Part shown: positions 1 to 8,690 of the stretch, one piece after another | Numbering within the stretch: the stretch's first letter is position 1 | Layout of the letters: each line of letters opens with the position of its first letter | DNA from: Mangrovimicrobium sp048323675 | Lineage (GTDB): Bacteria; Pseudomonadota; Gammaproteobacteria; Pseudomonadales; Halieaceae | Length of the DNA stretch: 64,000 nucleotides | Reading direction: 5' to 3' | NCBI RefSeq assembly: GCF_048323675.1 | Contig: NZ_JBLWFK010000002.1 | Span: 806,001-870,000, forward strand | Made by a program: the position numbers and the translations under genes | The notes under the pieces: model-generated | Told to the model about the DNA's origin: nothing | Seen by the model: the letters and a program-made list of their open reading frames with translations, nothing else | The model's database searches: none

Positions 1-756
1 CTCGCGCACGGAATAGGCGATGGCATTGAACACGTCCTCACCGGAGGGCGCCTTGCCCTTGCCGGTTTCCATGGCGCTGTAGAGGGATTCGGGCAGGCCC
101 AGTGTCGCCATTGCCGCCTTGAGCGCGGCGGGATCGCCGGCCTCGATCTTCTTCAGGGCCTTGAGTTCGGGGTATGCGGCGGCGCCGCCACCCAGCGCCA
201 GTTCGGCGAAGGCGTCACGGGTCCCGGAAGTCGGCGGCGGGCCGAGCACTTCGATCTTCACCGCGGGCAGCGCGGGATCGATGTCCTGCCAGGTCTGGTA
301 GGGGTTGGCCACCAGTTTGCCATCCGCACCGGGGACGTCCTTGGCCAGGGCGAGATAGAGTTCCTTCAGGCTCAGTTTGTACTGGGGCGCCTCGCGCGAA
401 TTGGCGACGGCAATACCGTCGTAGCCGATCAGCACTTCGACGATATCCTGCACGCCGTTCTTCTGGCAGTCATCGAATTCGCTTTTCTTGATCCGCCGCG
501 AGGCATTGGTGATATCCGGCGTGGAGGTGCCGACACCCTTGCAGAACAGTTTCAGGCCGCCACCGGAACCGGTGGACTCAATCTTCGGGGTCTTGAAACT
601 GGTGGAGCGGCCGAAGCGTTCGGCCACTACCGTGGCAAAGGGGTACACCGTGGATGAACCGACGATACTCACGGTATCCCGGCCCTGTGCCTGTACGGTG
701 AGTGGGGAAATTGCAATTGCGGCCAATGCCACCATGCTCGTCAGTCGTAACTTCAC
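1..756 (-). CDS. pstS: Phosphate ABC transporter substrate-binding protein PstS (3' end outside window)
   Basis: This is the periplasmic phosphate-binding protein that feeds the PstCAB importer. The first 252 codons are visible and the reading frame runs off the left edge. A signal peptide (about residues 1-23, ending TVQA) is followed by the PstS start motif VGSSTVYPF (about 32-40) and the glycine-rich phosphate loop STGSGGG near residue 60, with CKGVGTSTPDITNASRRI after it. The chosen start is GTG at 756, which places basic residues before the hydrophobic core; an ATG at 735 would cut into the signal peptide. A Pho box lies about 80 bases upstream. phoU, phoR and phoB lie upstream on the same strand. 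The family is usually about 320-350 residues, so roughly a quarter is missing. Confidence 0.93.
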   Translation of the reverse strand, partial: MKLRLTSMVALAAIAISPLTVQAQGRDTVSIVGSSTVYPFATVVAERFGRSTSFKTPKIESTGSGGGLKLFCKGVGTSTPDITNASRRIKKSEFDDCQKNGVQDIVEVLIGYDGIAVANSREAPQYKLSLKELYLALAKDVPGADGKLVANPYQTWQDIDPALPAVKIEVLGPPPTSGTRDAFAELALGGGAAAYPELKALKKIEAGDPAALKAAMATLGLPESLYSAMETGKGKAPSGEDVFNAIAYSVRE

Positions 757-836
757 TTGCGGGTGCTCCCATTTTGCGGCGTGGGTGAGCTGGCGCTTTT
801 TCCAGCCCGTGACGCCGGCCAGTCTAGTCAGCAATT

Positions 837-854
837 GTTACCGTTATATGACAG
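837..854 (-). promoter_or_regulatory. Pho box upstream of pstS
   Basis: Read on the minus strand the site is CTGTCATATAACGGTAAC. It has a perfect first half CTGTCAT, a 4-base A/T spacer and a second half matching 4 of 7 positions. The 7-4-7 layout is that of PhoB sites. It lies between phoU and pstS, so pstS probably has its own phosphate-starvation promoter. Confidence 0.75.
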
Positions 855-902
855 CGCCAAGTCTATATAATTAAAGGCAATTTTCCAAAAAGAGCAACTG
901 CC

Positions 903-1625
903 TCACTTCTCGTTCACCTTGTCGAGGAAATCCTCCAGGGATTTCTGGTGGCGTACATCGCGGCCGCGTACCAGGTAAATCACGTGCTCGGCGATATTCG
1001 CGGCGTGGTCGCCGATGCGCTCGAGGCTGCGCAGCGCCCACATCTCGTTGAGGATGGAACCGATCTGCCGCGGGTCCTCCATCATGAAGGTGACCAGGGA
1101 GCGCATGGCGCTGCCGTATTCCTTGTCGACATCGTTGTCTTCCTTCACCACGCTGACCGCCTGGTCGAGATCCAGGCGGGCGAAGGCGTCGAGGGCCCGC
1201 CGCAGCATCGCGGCCACGTGGTTGCCAATGGCGCGGATCTCGACGTAGCTGGAGGGCGACGCGCTCTCCTCGGCCAGTCGCAATGCCTGGCGCGCGACTT
1301 TCACCGCTTCGTCGCCGATGCGTTCGATATCGGTGTTGATCTTGATCACCGTGATGACCAGGCGCAGGTCGCTCGCCGCGGGCTGGCGCCGGGCAAGAAT
1401 GGTGGCGCTCTCGTCGTCGATGCGCATTTCCATCTGGTTGACCTCGTGATCGCGGTGGATGATTTCCTCCGCGATACCCGAGTCCCGGGTGATCAGTGCT
1501 TCCACCGCCGAGTTGAGTTGCTGCTCCACCTGGCCACCCATCTCCAGCAGGTGATTCTTGATCTCCTCCAGTTCCGTGTTGAACTTCTCGGAAATGTGCT
1601 GCTTGTAGTCGTCCTGTTTCAACAT
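903..1625 (-). CDS. phoU: Phosphate signalling complex protein PhoU
   Basis: PhoU links the Pst transporter to the PhoR kinase and keeps the Pho regulon off when phosphate is plentiful. The protein has 240 residues, normal for the family, in two repeated three-helix PhoU domains (about 15-105 and 115-215). Acidic metal-binding signatures are visible (HRDHEVNQMEMRIDDE and NTDIERIGDEAVKVAR). A strong AAGGAGG ribosome site precedes the ATG. It follows phoR by 14 bases, so the two are co-transcribed. The order phoB-phoR-phoU-pstS differs from the common pstSCAB-phoU and separate phoBR arrangement. Confidence 0.97.
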   Translation of the reverse strand: MLKQDDYKQHISEKFNTELEEIKNHLLEMGGQVEQQLNSAVEALITRDSGIAEEIIHRDHEVNQMEMRIDDESATILARRQPAASDLRLVITVIKINTDIERIGDEAVKVARQALRLAEESASPSSYVEIRAIGNHVAAMLRRALDAFARLDLDQAVSVVKEDNDVDKEYGSAMRSLVTFMMEDPRQIGSILNEMWALRSLERIGDHAANIAEHVIYLVRGRDVRHQKSLEDFLDKVNEK

Positions 1626-1639
1626 CAGTCTCGCCTCCT

Positions 1640-2908
1640 TCAGGCTCGTCCCGGAAAGACCAGGGTGAACGTGCTGCCCTTGCCCAGTGTGCTCTTGATC
1701 TCCAGCCGCCCGGCGTGCGCCGCGGCGACGTGCTTGACGATGGCCAGGCCGAGCCCGGTGCCACCGGTCGCGGAAGACCTGCTGTCATCCACGCGGTAGA
1801 AGCGCTCGGTCAGCCGCGGTATGTGCAGCGGATCAATCCCGGCGCCTTCATCGACCACCGACAGGCGATAATCATCGCCCTCCCGCGACCAGGTAGCAAG
1901 GACCGGCCGCCCCGCCCGCCCGTATTTATAGGCGTTTATCACCAGGTTCGACACCGCGCTGTAGAGTTCGCGGTAATCGCCCTGGATCCTGTCACTGCAA
2001 TCGATTTGCAATTGCAGGGGGTTATCGGGATGCAGGTTGGTCATTTCATCCTGCAATTCGTAGAGCAGGCTGCCGATATCCACCTGCTCGTTTTTCTCCT
2101 CGCGCTCGGTGGTTTCGATCCGCGTCAGCCAGAGCAGGTCCTTGAGCAGGTTCTCCATACGCTCCGCCTGCCCCGCCATCTGTTCCAGCGCCCTGATATA
2201 GGGCGGCGGTAACTTGCTGGTGTCCGTCAGCAGCGTCCCGAGGTAACCGGTTATCACCGTCAGCGGCGTGCGCAGTTCGTGGGACACGTTACCGACAAAA
2301 TCCCGGCGCATACGTTCGGTGTTGACCCGGTCGGAAATATCGCGAACGAACAGCAGGGTATCGCCCTCGGCAAAGCGCGTCGCCACCAGCATCAGGTGGA
2401 CCTTGTGCTCGCCGCCGACCTGGAAGGTCAGGGGCTCGCGAAACTCCCCGGCGTGGATATAGGCATTGAAGTCCGGCGCCCGCACCAGGTTGGTCACCGC
2501 CTGCCCGACATCCTGGGGATAGCGCAACCCGAGTATCTTGCGCGCCGCATCGTTACACCAGCGAATTGAGTCGCCGTCCTCCAGCATCACTACGCCATCG
2601 CGCATGGCGCCAAAGGAATCCAGCAGGTAATCGACCGTCGATTGCAGCTGTTTGATCGAGGTGTTGGCGTGGCGCTCCTGGCGGTAGATATGGCCGACGA
2701 TATCCGCCCAGTGACCATGCACGTCCGGCAACTTCTGGCTGGAATCCCGCAGCCAGTGTTCCACCAGCCAGGCCTGGTAGCTGGAAAACAGCAGCATCAG
2801 GACCGCCGCAACCAGCGCACCAGCCACCGCGCTGCCCAGGTACCAGCCGAGCAGCGCACCAGCCAGCAATACCAGGACAAGATGGCCCAGCGACGAAAAC
2901 CACTTCAT
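1640..2908 (-). CDS. phoR: Phosphate regulon sensor histidine kinase PhoR
   Basis: PhoR is the inner-membrane kinase that phosphorylates PhoB when phosphate is scarce. The 422-residue protein has an N-terminal hydrophobic hairpin (about 8-42), a short DUF3329-like linker, a PAS domain (about 95-190), the phosphoacceptor motif VSHELRTPL with His210, and a C-terminal ATPase domain. The N box is NLVINAYKYG, and the G boxes DEGAGI and GGTGLGLAIVKH are intact. It lies 21 bases after phoB and 14 bases before phoU. There is no large periplasmic sensor domain, as expected for PhoR, which senses through Pst and PhoU. Confidence 0.96.
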   Translation of the reverse strand: MKWFSSLGHLVLVLLAGALLGWYLGSAVAGALVAAVLMLLFSSYQAWLVEHWLRDSSQKLPDVHGHWADIVGHIYRQERHANTSIKQLQSTVDYLLDSFGAMRDGVVMLEDGDSIRWCNDAARKILGLRYPQDVGQAVTNLVRAPDFNAYIHAGEFREPLTFQVGGEHKVHLMLVATRFAEGDTLLFVRDISDRVNTERMRRDFVGNVSHELRTPLTVITGYLGTLLTDTSKLPPPYIRALEQMAGQAERMENLLKDLLWLTRIETTEREEKNEQVDIGSLLYELQDEMTNLHPDNPLQLQIDCSDRIQGDYRELYSAVSNLVINAYKYGRAGRPVLATWSREGDDYRLSVVDEGAGIDPLHIPRLTERFYRVDDSRSSATGGTGLGLAIVKHVAAAHAGRLEIKSTLGKGSTFTLVFPGRA

Positions 2909-2929
2909 CGGGACAGCCCTTGTGCCAGG

Positions 2930-3631
2930 TCAGAGGCCCCGCGCGGAGAAACGATAACCGGTGCCACGCACGGTCTGGATGAGGCCGCTGTAATCGGCTT
3001 CGTCGGTTTGCAGGGCCTTGCGCAGGCGGCGGATATGCACGTCGACTGTACGCTCTTCCACATAGACATTGGCGCCCCAGACATGATCGAGCAACTGCCC
3101 CCGGGTATAGGCCCGCTCGGGGTGAGACATGAAGAACTGCAGCAGGTTGAACTCGGTGGGCCCCATGTCGACCGGATTGTCGGCGACAAATATCCGCCGG
3201 CTTTCACCGTCCAGCACCAGACCGTTTACCTCGAGTTTCCCCAGCTCCTGTCCCGGCGTGGAGCGCCGCAACAGGGCGCGAATCCGGGCGATCAGTTCGC
3301 GCGGCGCGAAGGGCTTGGTGATGTAGTCATCAGCGCCCACGTCGAGCCCCTGGATGACATTGTCCTCCGCCGTCTTCGCGGTCAACATGATGACCGGCAC
3401 TTCCTTGGTGGTTTCCTCGCGCTTGAGGCGGCGCAGCAGTTCGATACCGCTGCCTCCGGGAAGCATCCAGTCCAGCAGGATGATATCCGGGCGGTCGTCC
3501 ACGATACGGGTATAGGCATCCTGGATGTTGTCCGCCTCCAGGACGTTGTAATCGGCGATCTCCAGCGCCATGCGCAACATATCGCGAATGGCAAATTCAT
3601 CATCGACAATCAGTACGCTACGTTCAGGCAT
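2930..3631 (-). CDS. phoB: Phosphate regulon response regulator PhoB
   Basis: This is an OmpR-family response regulator that activates phosphate-starvation genes by binding Pho boxes. The 233-residue protein has a receiver domain (1-120) with the acidic pocket DDE (10-12), phospho-acceptor Asp54 in LLDWMLPGG and Lys106 in YITKPF, followed by a winged-helix DNA-binding domain (about 130-230) ending VRGTGYRF. It is the first gene of phoB-phoR-phoU. A Pho box about 53 bases upstream suggests it activates itself. Confidence 0.97.
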   Translation of the reverse strand: MPERSVLIVDDEFAIRDMLRMALEIADYNVLEADNIQDAYTRIVDDRPDIILLDWMLPGGSGIELLRRLKREETTKEVPVIMLTAKTAEDNVIQGLDVGADDYITKPFAPRELIARIRALLRRSTPGQELGKLEVNGLVLDGESRRIFVADNPVDMGPTEFNLLQFFMSHPERAYTRGQLLDHVWGANVYVEERTVDVHIRRLRKALQTDEADYSGLIQTVRGTGYRFSARGL

Positions 3632-3683
3632 GCCTGCAGTATTTCCTCATGGGCTTGTGGTGCAGGTATTACATGATGAAATT

Positions 3684-3701
3684 ATGACATGCAGATTACA
3701 A
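3684..3701 (-). promoter_or_regulatory. Pho box upstream of phoB
   Basis: On the minus strand the site reads TTGTAATCTGCATGTCAT: two 7-base repeats (5/7 and 6/7 matches to CTGTCAT) separated by 4 bases. A possible -10 (TAATAC) follows about one turn later. Position and layout fit autoregulation of phoB. Confidence 0.65.
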
Positions 3702-3836
3702 AAGTGCCTCATCTGCAATATCTGGCAATTTACTGCCCGGGTAGCGGTGATTGCGCGGCTGTTATTGTGGGGTTGCGCGCAACATCACCGCCACCCGGCG
3801 GTTTGGAGTGAGAGTGTGCCGGCCGCTCCCGGGTAA

Positions 3837-4889
3837 TCAGCGCAGGCTCGCGTTGATATTGCGCAGCACCTGGTTGCCGGGGCACAGGTCCTCTTCCGCC
3901 AGCCGGTTCAGCGGGCGGCGGGAGGTTTCCAGGGTCTCGTGCAGGTCGTGGGAACCCTTGTTCATGTAAATCAGGCCGGTGAGGATCTCGCCGGCACTGC
4001 GGTGCCGCTCCATGGTCATCAGCGCCGAGGTGCGATCGAAGGGATCGAGCTCTTCCGACAGCTTGTAGAGGTGGATGGACGAGCCGTCGTGCATGGTGAC
4101 CTCATGGCTGAAGCCGGGCTGGTAATCGGTGGTGATTTCCTTGTGCATCGGCACGAAATCCACGGTACCCGTCGCTTCCATGTGATCGCGCACAAACTCG
4201 TAGCTCTTGGTGGAACCGGGGTTGTTGTTGAAGGTCACGCAGGGTGAGACCACATCGATCAGGGCGAAACCCCGATGCGAAATCGCTGCCTTGATCAGCG
4301 GCACCAGCTGGGTCTTGTCGCCGGAAAAGCTGCGGGCGACGAAAGTGGCGCCAAACTGCAGCGCCGCGGCGCACAGGTCCATGGAGGAAAAGGGATTGGC
4401 GTCGCCCTTCTTGCTCACCGAACCCTCGTCGGCGGTGGCCGAGTCCTGGCCCTTGGTCAGGCCGTAGCAACCGTTGTTCATGACGATATACACCATGTTC
4501 AGGTTGCGGCGCGCCACGTGGGCAAACTGGCCCATGCCGATCGAAGCGGTATCGCCGTCGCCGGATACCCCGAGATAGAGCAGCTCGCGGTTGGCCAGGG
4601 CCGCACCGGTCACCACCGAGGGCATGCGTCCGTGCACCGAGTTGAAACCGTGGGACTTGCCGAGGAAATAGGTCGGCGTCTTGGACGAACAGCCGATCCC
4701 GGAGAGCTTGGCGATTTTGTGCGGCTCGATCGACAGTTCGTGGACAGCCTTGACGATGGCCCCGGAAATCGAGTCATGGCCGCAGCCGGCGCAGAGCGTG
4801 GATATCGCGCCCTCGTAGTCGGCCTTGGTGTAGCCGAGGTCATTGCGCGGCAGTTCGGGATGGCGGAATTTCGGTAACTGGTAGCTCAT
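3837..4889 (-). CDS. korB: 2-oxoacid:ferredoxin oxidoreductase, beta subunit (KorB type)
   Basis: This is the thiamine-diphosphate-binding subunit of an enzyme that oxidatively decarboxylates a 2-oxoacid (probably 2-oxoglutarate) to acyl-CoA and passes electrons to ferredoxin. The 350-residue protein shows CAGCGH (Cys33, Cys36), Cys67 in GIGCSSKTP and Cys217 in SPCVTF as likely 4Fe-4S ligands. The TPP motif starts GDGD (110-113) and ends in NNGCYG (138-143). It lies 4 bases after korA and is the last gene of the operon. Substrate is inferred from family resemblance; other 2-oxoacids are possible. Confidence 0.88.
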   Translation of the reverse strand: MSYQLPKFRHPELPRNDLGYTKADYEGAISTLCAGCGHDSISGAIVKAVHELSIEPHKIAKLSGIGCSSKTPTYFLGKSHGFNSVHGRMPSVVTGAALANRELLYLGVSGDGDTASIGMGQFAHVARRNLNMVYIVMNNGCYGLTKGQDSATADEGSVSKKGDANPFSSMDLCAAALQFGATFVARSFSGDKTQLVPLIKAAISHRGFALIDVVSPCVTFNNNPGSTKSYEFVRDHMEATGTVDFVPMHKEITTDYQPGFSHEVTMHDGSSIHLYKLSEELDPFDRTSALMTMERHRSAGEILTGLIYMNKGSHDLHETLETSRRPLNRLAEEDLCPGNQVLRNINASLR

Positions 4890-4893
4890 GGTC

Positions 4894-6759
4894 TTATTCT
4901 CCGGCAGCCCGGGCGGCTTCCTGGGGCTCCTCCTCGATATCGGGTAACTGCATGCGGATCTGCTTGCGGATGTTGCGCGCGCTGATCGGGGTGCCGTCGA
5001 AGCACAGTACCGATTTCAGCTTGTCCGGGCCCAGTTCGAACTCGGCCATCAACAGGGTACGCAGCTGCGCGTCGCGGTTCTGCTCGATCACGAAGACCCG
5101 CTCGTGGGCATGCAGGAACTGCTCGACCTCGTCGTTGAAGGGGAAGGCGCGTACGCGCATCGCGTCGAGGTGAATGCCCTCCTCCGCCAGCGAATCCAGC
5201 GCCTCCACCGAAGCCTGCTCGCTGGTGCCGAAGTACAGCACCGCGATATCGGTTTTCTGCCGTGCGCGCAGGACTTCCGGCCGCGGCACGTGGTCCTTCA
5301 TCGAGTCCCATTTGCGTATCAGGCGCAGCATGTTGTACTCATAGGCCTCGCCTTTCTCGGTGTAGACAGCGTATTCGTCGCGCGAGGTGCCGCGGGTGAA
5401 GAACGCGCCGCGGGTCGGGTGGGTGCCCGGGTAGGTGCGGTAGCAGATACCGTCGCCGTCCACGTCGAGGTAGCGGCCGAACTCGATGCCCTCTTCCAGC
5501 TGCTCGGCGGTCACCACCTTGCCGCGGTCGTACTTGCGGCTGTCGTCCCACTCCAGCGGCTCGGACATGTTGTCGTTCATGCCGAGGTCGAGGTCGGTCA
5601 TCAGGATGATCGGGGTCTGCAAGCGCTCGGCCAGGTCGAAGGCCAGCGCGCCGAAGTCGAAACACTCCTTCGGCGTGGAGGGGAACAGCAGCACGTGCTT
5701 GGTATCCCCGTGGGAGGCGTAGGCGCAGGACAGGATATCGCCCTGCTGGGTACGGGTCGGCATGCCGGTGGAGGGGCCGGTGCGCTGCACGTCCACCAGC
5801 ACCGTCGGGATCTCCGCGAAATAGGCCAGGCCGAGGAATTCGCTCATCAGCGAGATGCCCGGGCCGGAGGTCGCGGTGAAGGCCCGCGCGCCGTTCCAGC
5901 TGGCACCGATGACCATGCCGATGGCCGCCAGCTCGTCTTCCGCCTGGACGATAGCGTAGTTGCGCTGGCCGGTGCCGGCGTCGATGCGCAGGCGCTTGGC
6001 ATATTTTTCAAAGGCGTCGACCACCGAGGTGGACGGCGTGATCGGGTACCACGCGGCGACTGTCGCGCCGCCGTAGATGGCGCCGAGGCCGAGTGCCGTA
6101 TTGCCGTCGAGCAGGATCTTGTCGCCCACCGCGTCGGCGGTGCGCACGCGAATGCCCAGCGGGCAGTCGATGTTGGCCTTGACGTACTGGTGCCCGAGTT
6201 CCAGCGCGTGGATGTTCGGCAGGATCAGCTTTTCCTTGCCCTTGAACTGGTCGGCGACCAGGTCGGTCAGCACCTTGAAATCAATATCCAGCAGGGCTGC
6301 GAGGGCGCCGACGTAAATGACGTTCTTGAACAGCTGGCGCTGGCGCGGGTCCTTGTACTGCTCGTTGCAGATGGTGGTCAGCGGCAGGCCGATGATATTC
6401 ACGTCGTTGCGCACCAGGCGCAGGTCCAGCGGCTTGGTGTTGTCGTAGATGAAATAGCCGCCCGGCTCCACTTCGCGGATGTCGTCGGCCATGCTCTGGG
6501 GATTGACCGACAGGGCGATATCCACGCCGCCGCGACGCCCCAGGTAGCCCTTCTCGCTCACCCGCACCTCGTACCATGTGGGCAGGCCCTGGATGTTCGA
6601 GGGGAAGATGTTTTTCGGGCTGACCGGCAGGCCCATGCGGAACAGGGCCTTGGCGAACAGGTTGTTGGCGCTGGCGGAGCCGGTGCCGTTGACGTTGGCG
6701 AACTTGATGACGAAATCGTTGACCGACTCGATTCGCTTAACGGAAGACTTCATCATCAT
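4894..6759 (-). CDS. korA: 2-oxoacid:ferredoxin oxidoreductase, fused gamma-alpha subunit (KorA type)
   Basis: This is the large subunit of the same oxidoreductase. Residues about 20-190 form the gamma domain (NGTGSASANNLF), and about 215-600 the alpha domain with the hallmark YPITPSTS (238-245). QAEDELAAIGM (272-282) carries the glutamate expected to contact TPP, and TATSGPG follows. The 621-residue length fits the gamma-alpha fusion form. Its ATG overlaps the stop of the upstream FAD enzyme by 4 bases, so the genes are translationally coupled. Three ATG codons in tandem could each serve as start. No delta (ferredoxin) subunit is seen; the neighbour's C-terminal clusters probably replace it. 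Confidence 0.9.
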   Translation of the reverse strand: MMMKSSVKRIESVNDFVIKFANVNGTGSASANNLFAKALFRMGLPVSPKNIFPSNIQGLPTWYEVRVSEKGYLGRRGGVDIALSVNPQSMADDIREVEPGGYFIYDNTKPLDLRLVRNDVNIIGLPLTTICNEQYKDPRQRQLFKNVIYVGALAALLDIDFKVLTDLVADQFKGKEKLILPNIHALELGHQYVKANIDCPLGIRVRTADAVGDKILLDGNTALGLGAIYGGATVAAWYPITPSTSVVDAFEKYAKRLRIDAGTGQRNYAIVQAEDELAAIGMVIGASWNGARAFTATSGPGISLMSEFLGLAYFAEIPTVLVDVQRTGPSTGMPTRTQQGDILSCAYASHGDTKHVLLFPSTPKECFDFGALAFDLAERLQTPIILMTDLDLGMNDNMSEPLEWDDSRKYDRGKVVTAEQLEEGIEFGRYLDVDGDGICYRTYPGTHPTRGAFFTRGTSRDEYAVYTEKGEAYEYNMLRLIRKWDSMKDHVPRPEVLRARQKTDIAVLYFGTSEQASVEALDSLAEEGIHLDAMRVRAFPFNDEVEQFLHAHERVFVIEQNRDAQLRTLLMAEFELGPDKLKSVLCFDGTPISARNIRKQIRMQLPDIEEEPQEAARAAGE

Positions 6760-8543
6760 GCGAGCACCTGCGACGCCTTGCTGACGTTATAGAGAAATTT
6801 CTGCATATCCCAGGCGGAGGTGGGACAGCGTTCGGCGCAGAGTCCGCAGTGCAGGCAGACGTTTTCGTCCTTGACCATCACCCGGGTGGTGGGCAGGTCC
6901 TCGGAGATGTAGAGGTCCTGTGCGAGGTTGCCGGCGGGCGCGCTGAGGTGCTGGCGCAGCTGCTCTTCCTCGGCGTTGTCGACAAAGCTGATACAGTCGG
7001 TGGGGCAGATATCCACGCAGGCATCGCATTCGATACAGCGGGTCTCCTCGAACACCGTCTGCACGTCGCAGTTCAGGCAGCGTTCCGCTTCCTTGTAACC
7101 GGTGTCGCGGTCGAAGCCCAGTTCCACTTCCATCTTGCGATCGCGCAGGCTCAGTTCCAGCGGCGCGTGGGGCACCGAGTAGCGCTTGTCCATCTCGATC
7201 GCGTTGTCATAGGACCATTCGTGCACACCCATCTTCTGGCTGAGCAGGTTGGTGCGCGGCGCCGGGCGCTCGGTGACCGGCTTGCCCTGGCAGAACAGGT
7301 CGATACTGACCGCCGCCTGGTGTCCCTGGGCGACCGCGGTGATGACGTTCTCGGGGCCGAAGGCGGCGTCGCCGCCGAAGAACACCTTTTCGTTGGTGGA
7401 CTGGAAAGTCACCGGATCCACCACCGGCATGTCCCACTTGCCGAATTCGAGGCCGATATTGCGCTCGATCCAGGGGAAGGCATTTTCCTGGCCGATGGCC
7501 ATCAGGACGTCGTCGGCCTCCATGAACACCAGCGGTTCGCCGGTGGGCACCAGGCTGCGCTTGCCGTCGGCATCATATCGGGCTTCGACCTTCTCGAATT
7601 TCATGCCCTTGAGTTCGCCATCCTCGATGACAAACTCCTTGGGTACGTGGTTGTCGTAGATCGGGATGCCTTCGGACATGGCGTCGTCCTTCTCCCAGGG
7701 CGAGGCCTTCATGTCGGCGAAGGGGCTGCGCACGACGACGCGCACGTCTTCACCGCCGAGGCGCTTGGAGGTGCGGCAGCAGTCCATCGCGGTGTTGCCG
7801 CCACCCAGCACCAGTACCTTCTTGCCGATCTTGTGGGTGTGCTCGAAGGCCACGCTGGACAGCCAGTCGATGCCGACATGCACGGCGTCGCCGGCCTCTT
7901 CCAGCCCGGGCAGTTCCAGGCCCTTGCCGCGCGGCGCGCCGGTACCGACGAATACCGCGTCGTAGCCCTTGTCGAGGACATCCTTGAGACTGGCCACCTC
8001 GATATTGAAGGTCGCGTTGATGCCCATGTCGAGGATGTAGTTCACCTCCTCGTCGAGCACTTCCACCGGCAGCCGGAAGGACGGGATCTGGCTGCGCATC
8101 ATGCCGCCGCCGGCCCACTGGTTGTCGAAGATGTCGATGCTGTAGCCCAGCGGTGCGAGATCGCGGGCTACCGTCAGCGAAGCCGGGCCGGCGCCGATCA
8201 GCGCGATGCGCTTGCCGTTTTTCTCCGTGGGAATCGCCGGCATGCGGGCGGCGATATCCGACTTGTCCTTGTTGTCCGCGGCTACCCGCTTGAGGCGGCA
8301 GATCGCCACCGGCTCTTCCTCGACGCGCCCGCGGCGACAGGCCGGTTCGCAGGGCCGGTCGCAGGTACGCCCGAGAATCCCCGGGAATACATTGGATTCC
8401 CAGTTGACCATGTAGGCATCGGAATAGCGCTGTGCGGCGATGAGGCGAATGTATTCGGGAACCGGGGTATGCGCGGGACAGGCATACTGGCAGTCCACGA
8501 CCTTGTGGAAATATTCGGGATTGCTGATATCGGTAGGTTTCAC
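6756..8543 (-). CDS. GltD-like FAD/NAD(P) oxidoreductase with N-terminal Fe-S and C-terminal ferredoxin domains
   Basis: This flavoprotein resembles the glutamate synthase small subunit and NfnB. The order is an N-terminal 4Fe-4S module (Cys18, Cys22, Cys61, Cys65, Cys69), an FAD Rossmann motif ALIGAGPAS (about 114-122), an NAD(P) motif LVLGGGNTAMD (about 245-256) and two C-terminal 4Fe-4S clusters (CIECDACVDICPTDC and CLHCGLCAERCP). The total is 595 residues. It starts with GTG and leads the operon with korA and korB, overlapping korA by 4 bases. The likely role is to carry electrons from KorAB to NAD(P), making the complex independent of soluble ferredoxin; that role is inferred from context. 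Confidence 0.85.
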   Translation of the reverse strand: MKPTDISNPEYFHKVVDCQYACPAHTPVPEYIRLIAAQRYSDAYMVNWESNVFPGILGRTCDRPCEPACRRGRVEEEPVAICRLKRVAADNKDKSDIAARMPAIPTEKNGKRIALIGAGPASLTVARDLAPLGYSIDIFDNQWAGGGMMRSQIPSFRLPVEVLDEEVNYILDMGINATFNIEVASLKDVLDKGYDAVFVGTGAPRGKGLELPGLEEAGDAVHVGIDWLSSVAFEHTHKIGKKVLVLGGGNTAMDCCRTSKRLGGEDVRVVVRSPFADMKASPWEKDDAMSEGIPIYDNHVPKEFVIEDGELKGMKFEKVEARYDADGKRSLVPTGEPLVFMEADDVLMAIGQENAFPWIERNIGLEFGKWDMPVVDPVTFQSTNEKVFFGGDAAFGPENVITAVAQGHQAAVSIDLFCQGKPVTERPAPRTNLLSQKMGVHEWSYDNAIEMDKRYSVPHAPLELSLRDRKMEVELGFDRDTGYKEAERCLNCDVQTVFEETRCIECDACVDICPTDCISFVDNAEEEQLRQHLSAPAGNLAQDLYISEDLPTTRVMVKDENVCLHCGLCAERCPTSAWDMQKFLYNVSKASQVLA

Positions 8544-8690
8544 GTTACTGCTCGTTGGGGCTTATTGGAAGTGAAGCAATGTTTTATAGGGGCGTAACCC
8601 CGAAGATTGTGTCACATTCACCGGCGATTTGCACCCGGCACGGGGTGCAAAAAAGGTTACTTATCCGTCACTTAAGCCAGCCGGGCAAGG

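Noticed and set aside
8628..8651. Hairpin TTTGCACCC/GGGTGCAAA after the SLT lipoprotein gene
   Set aside because: There is no T-run on the 3' side for either strand, so a terminator is not supported; kept only as a structural note.
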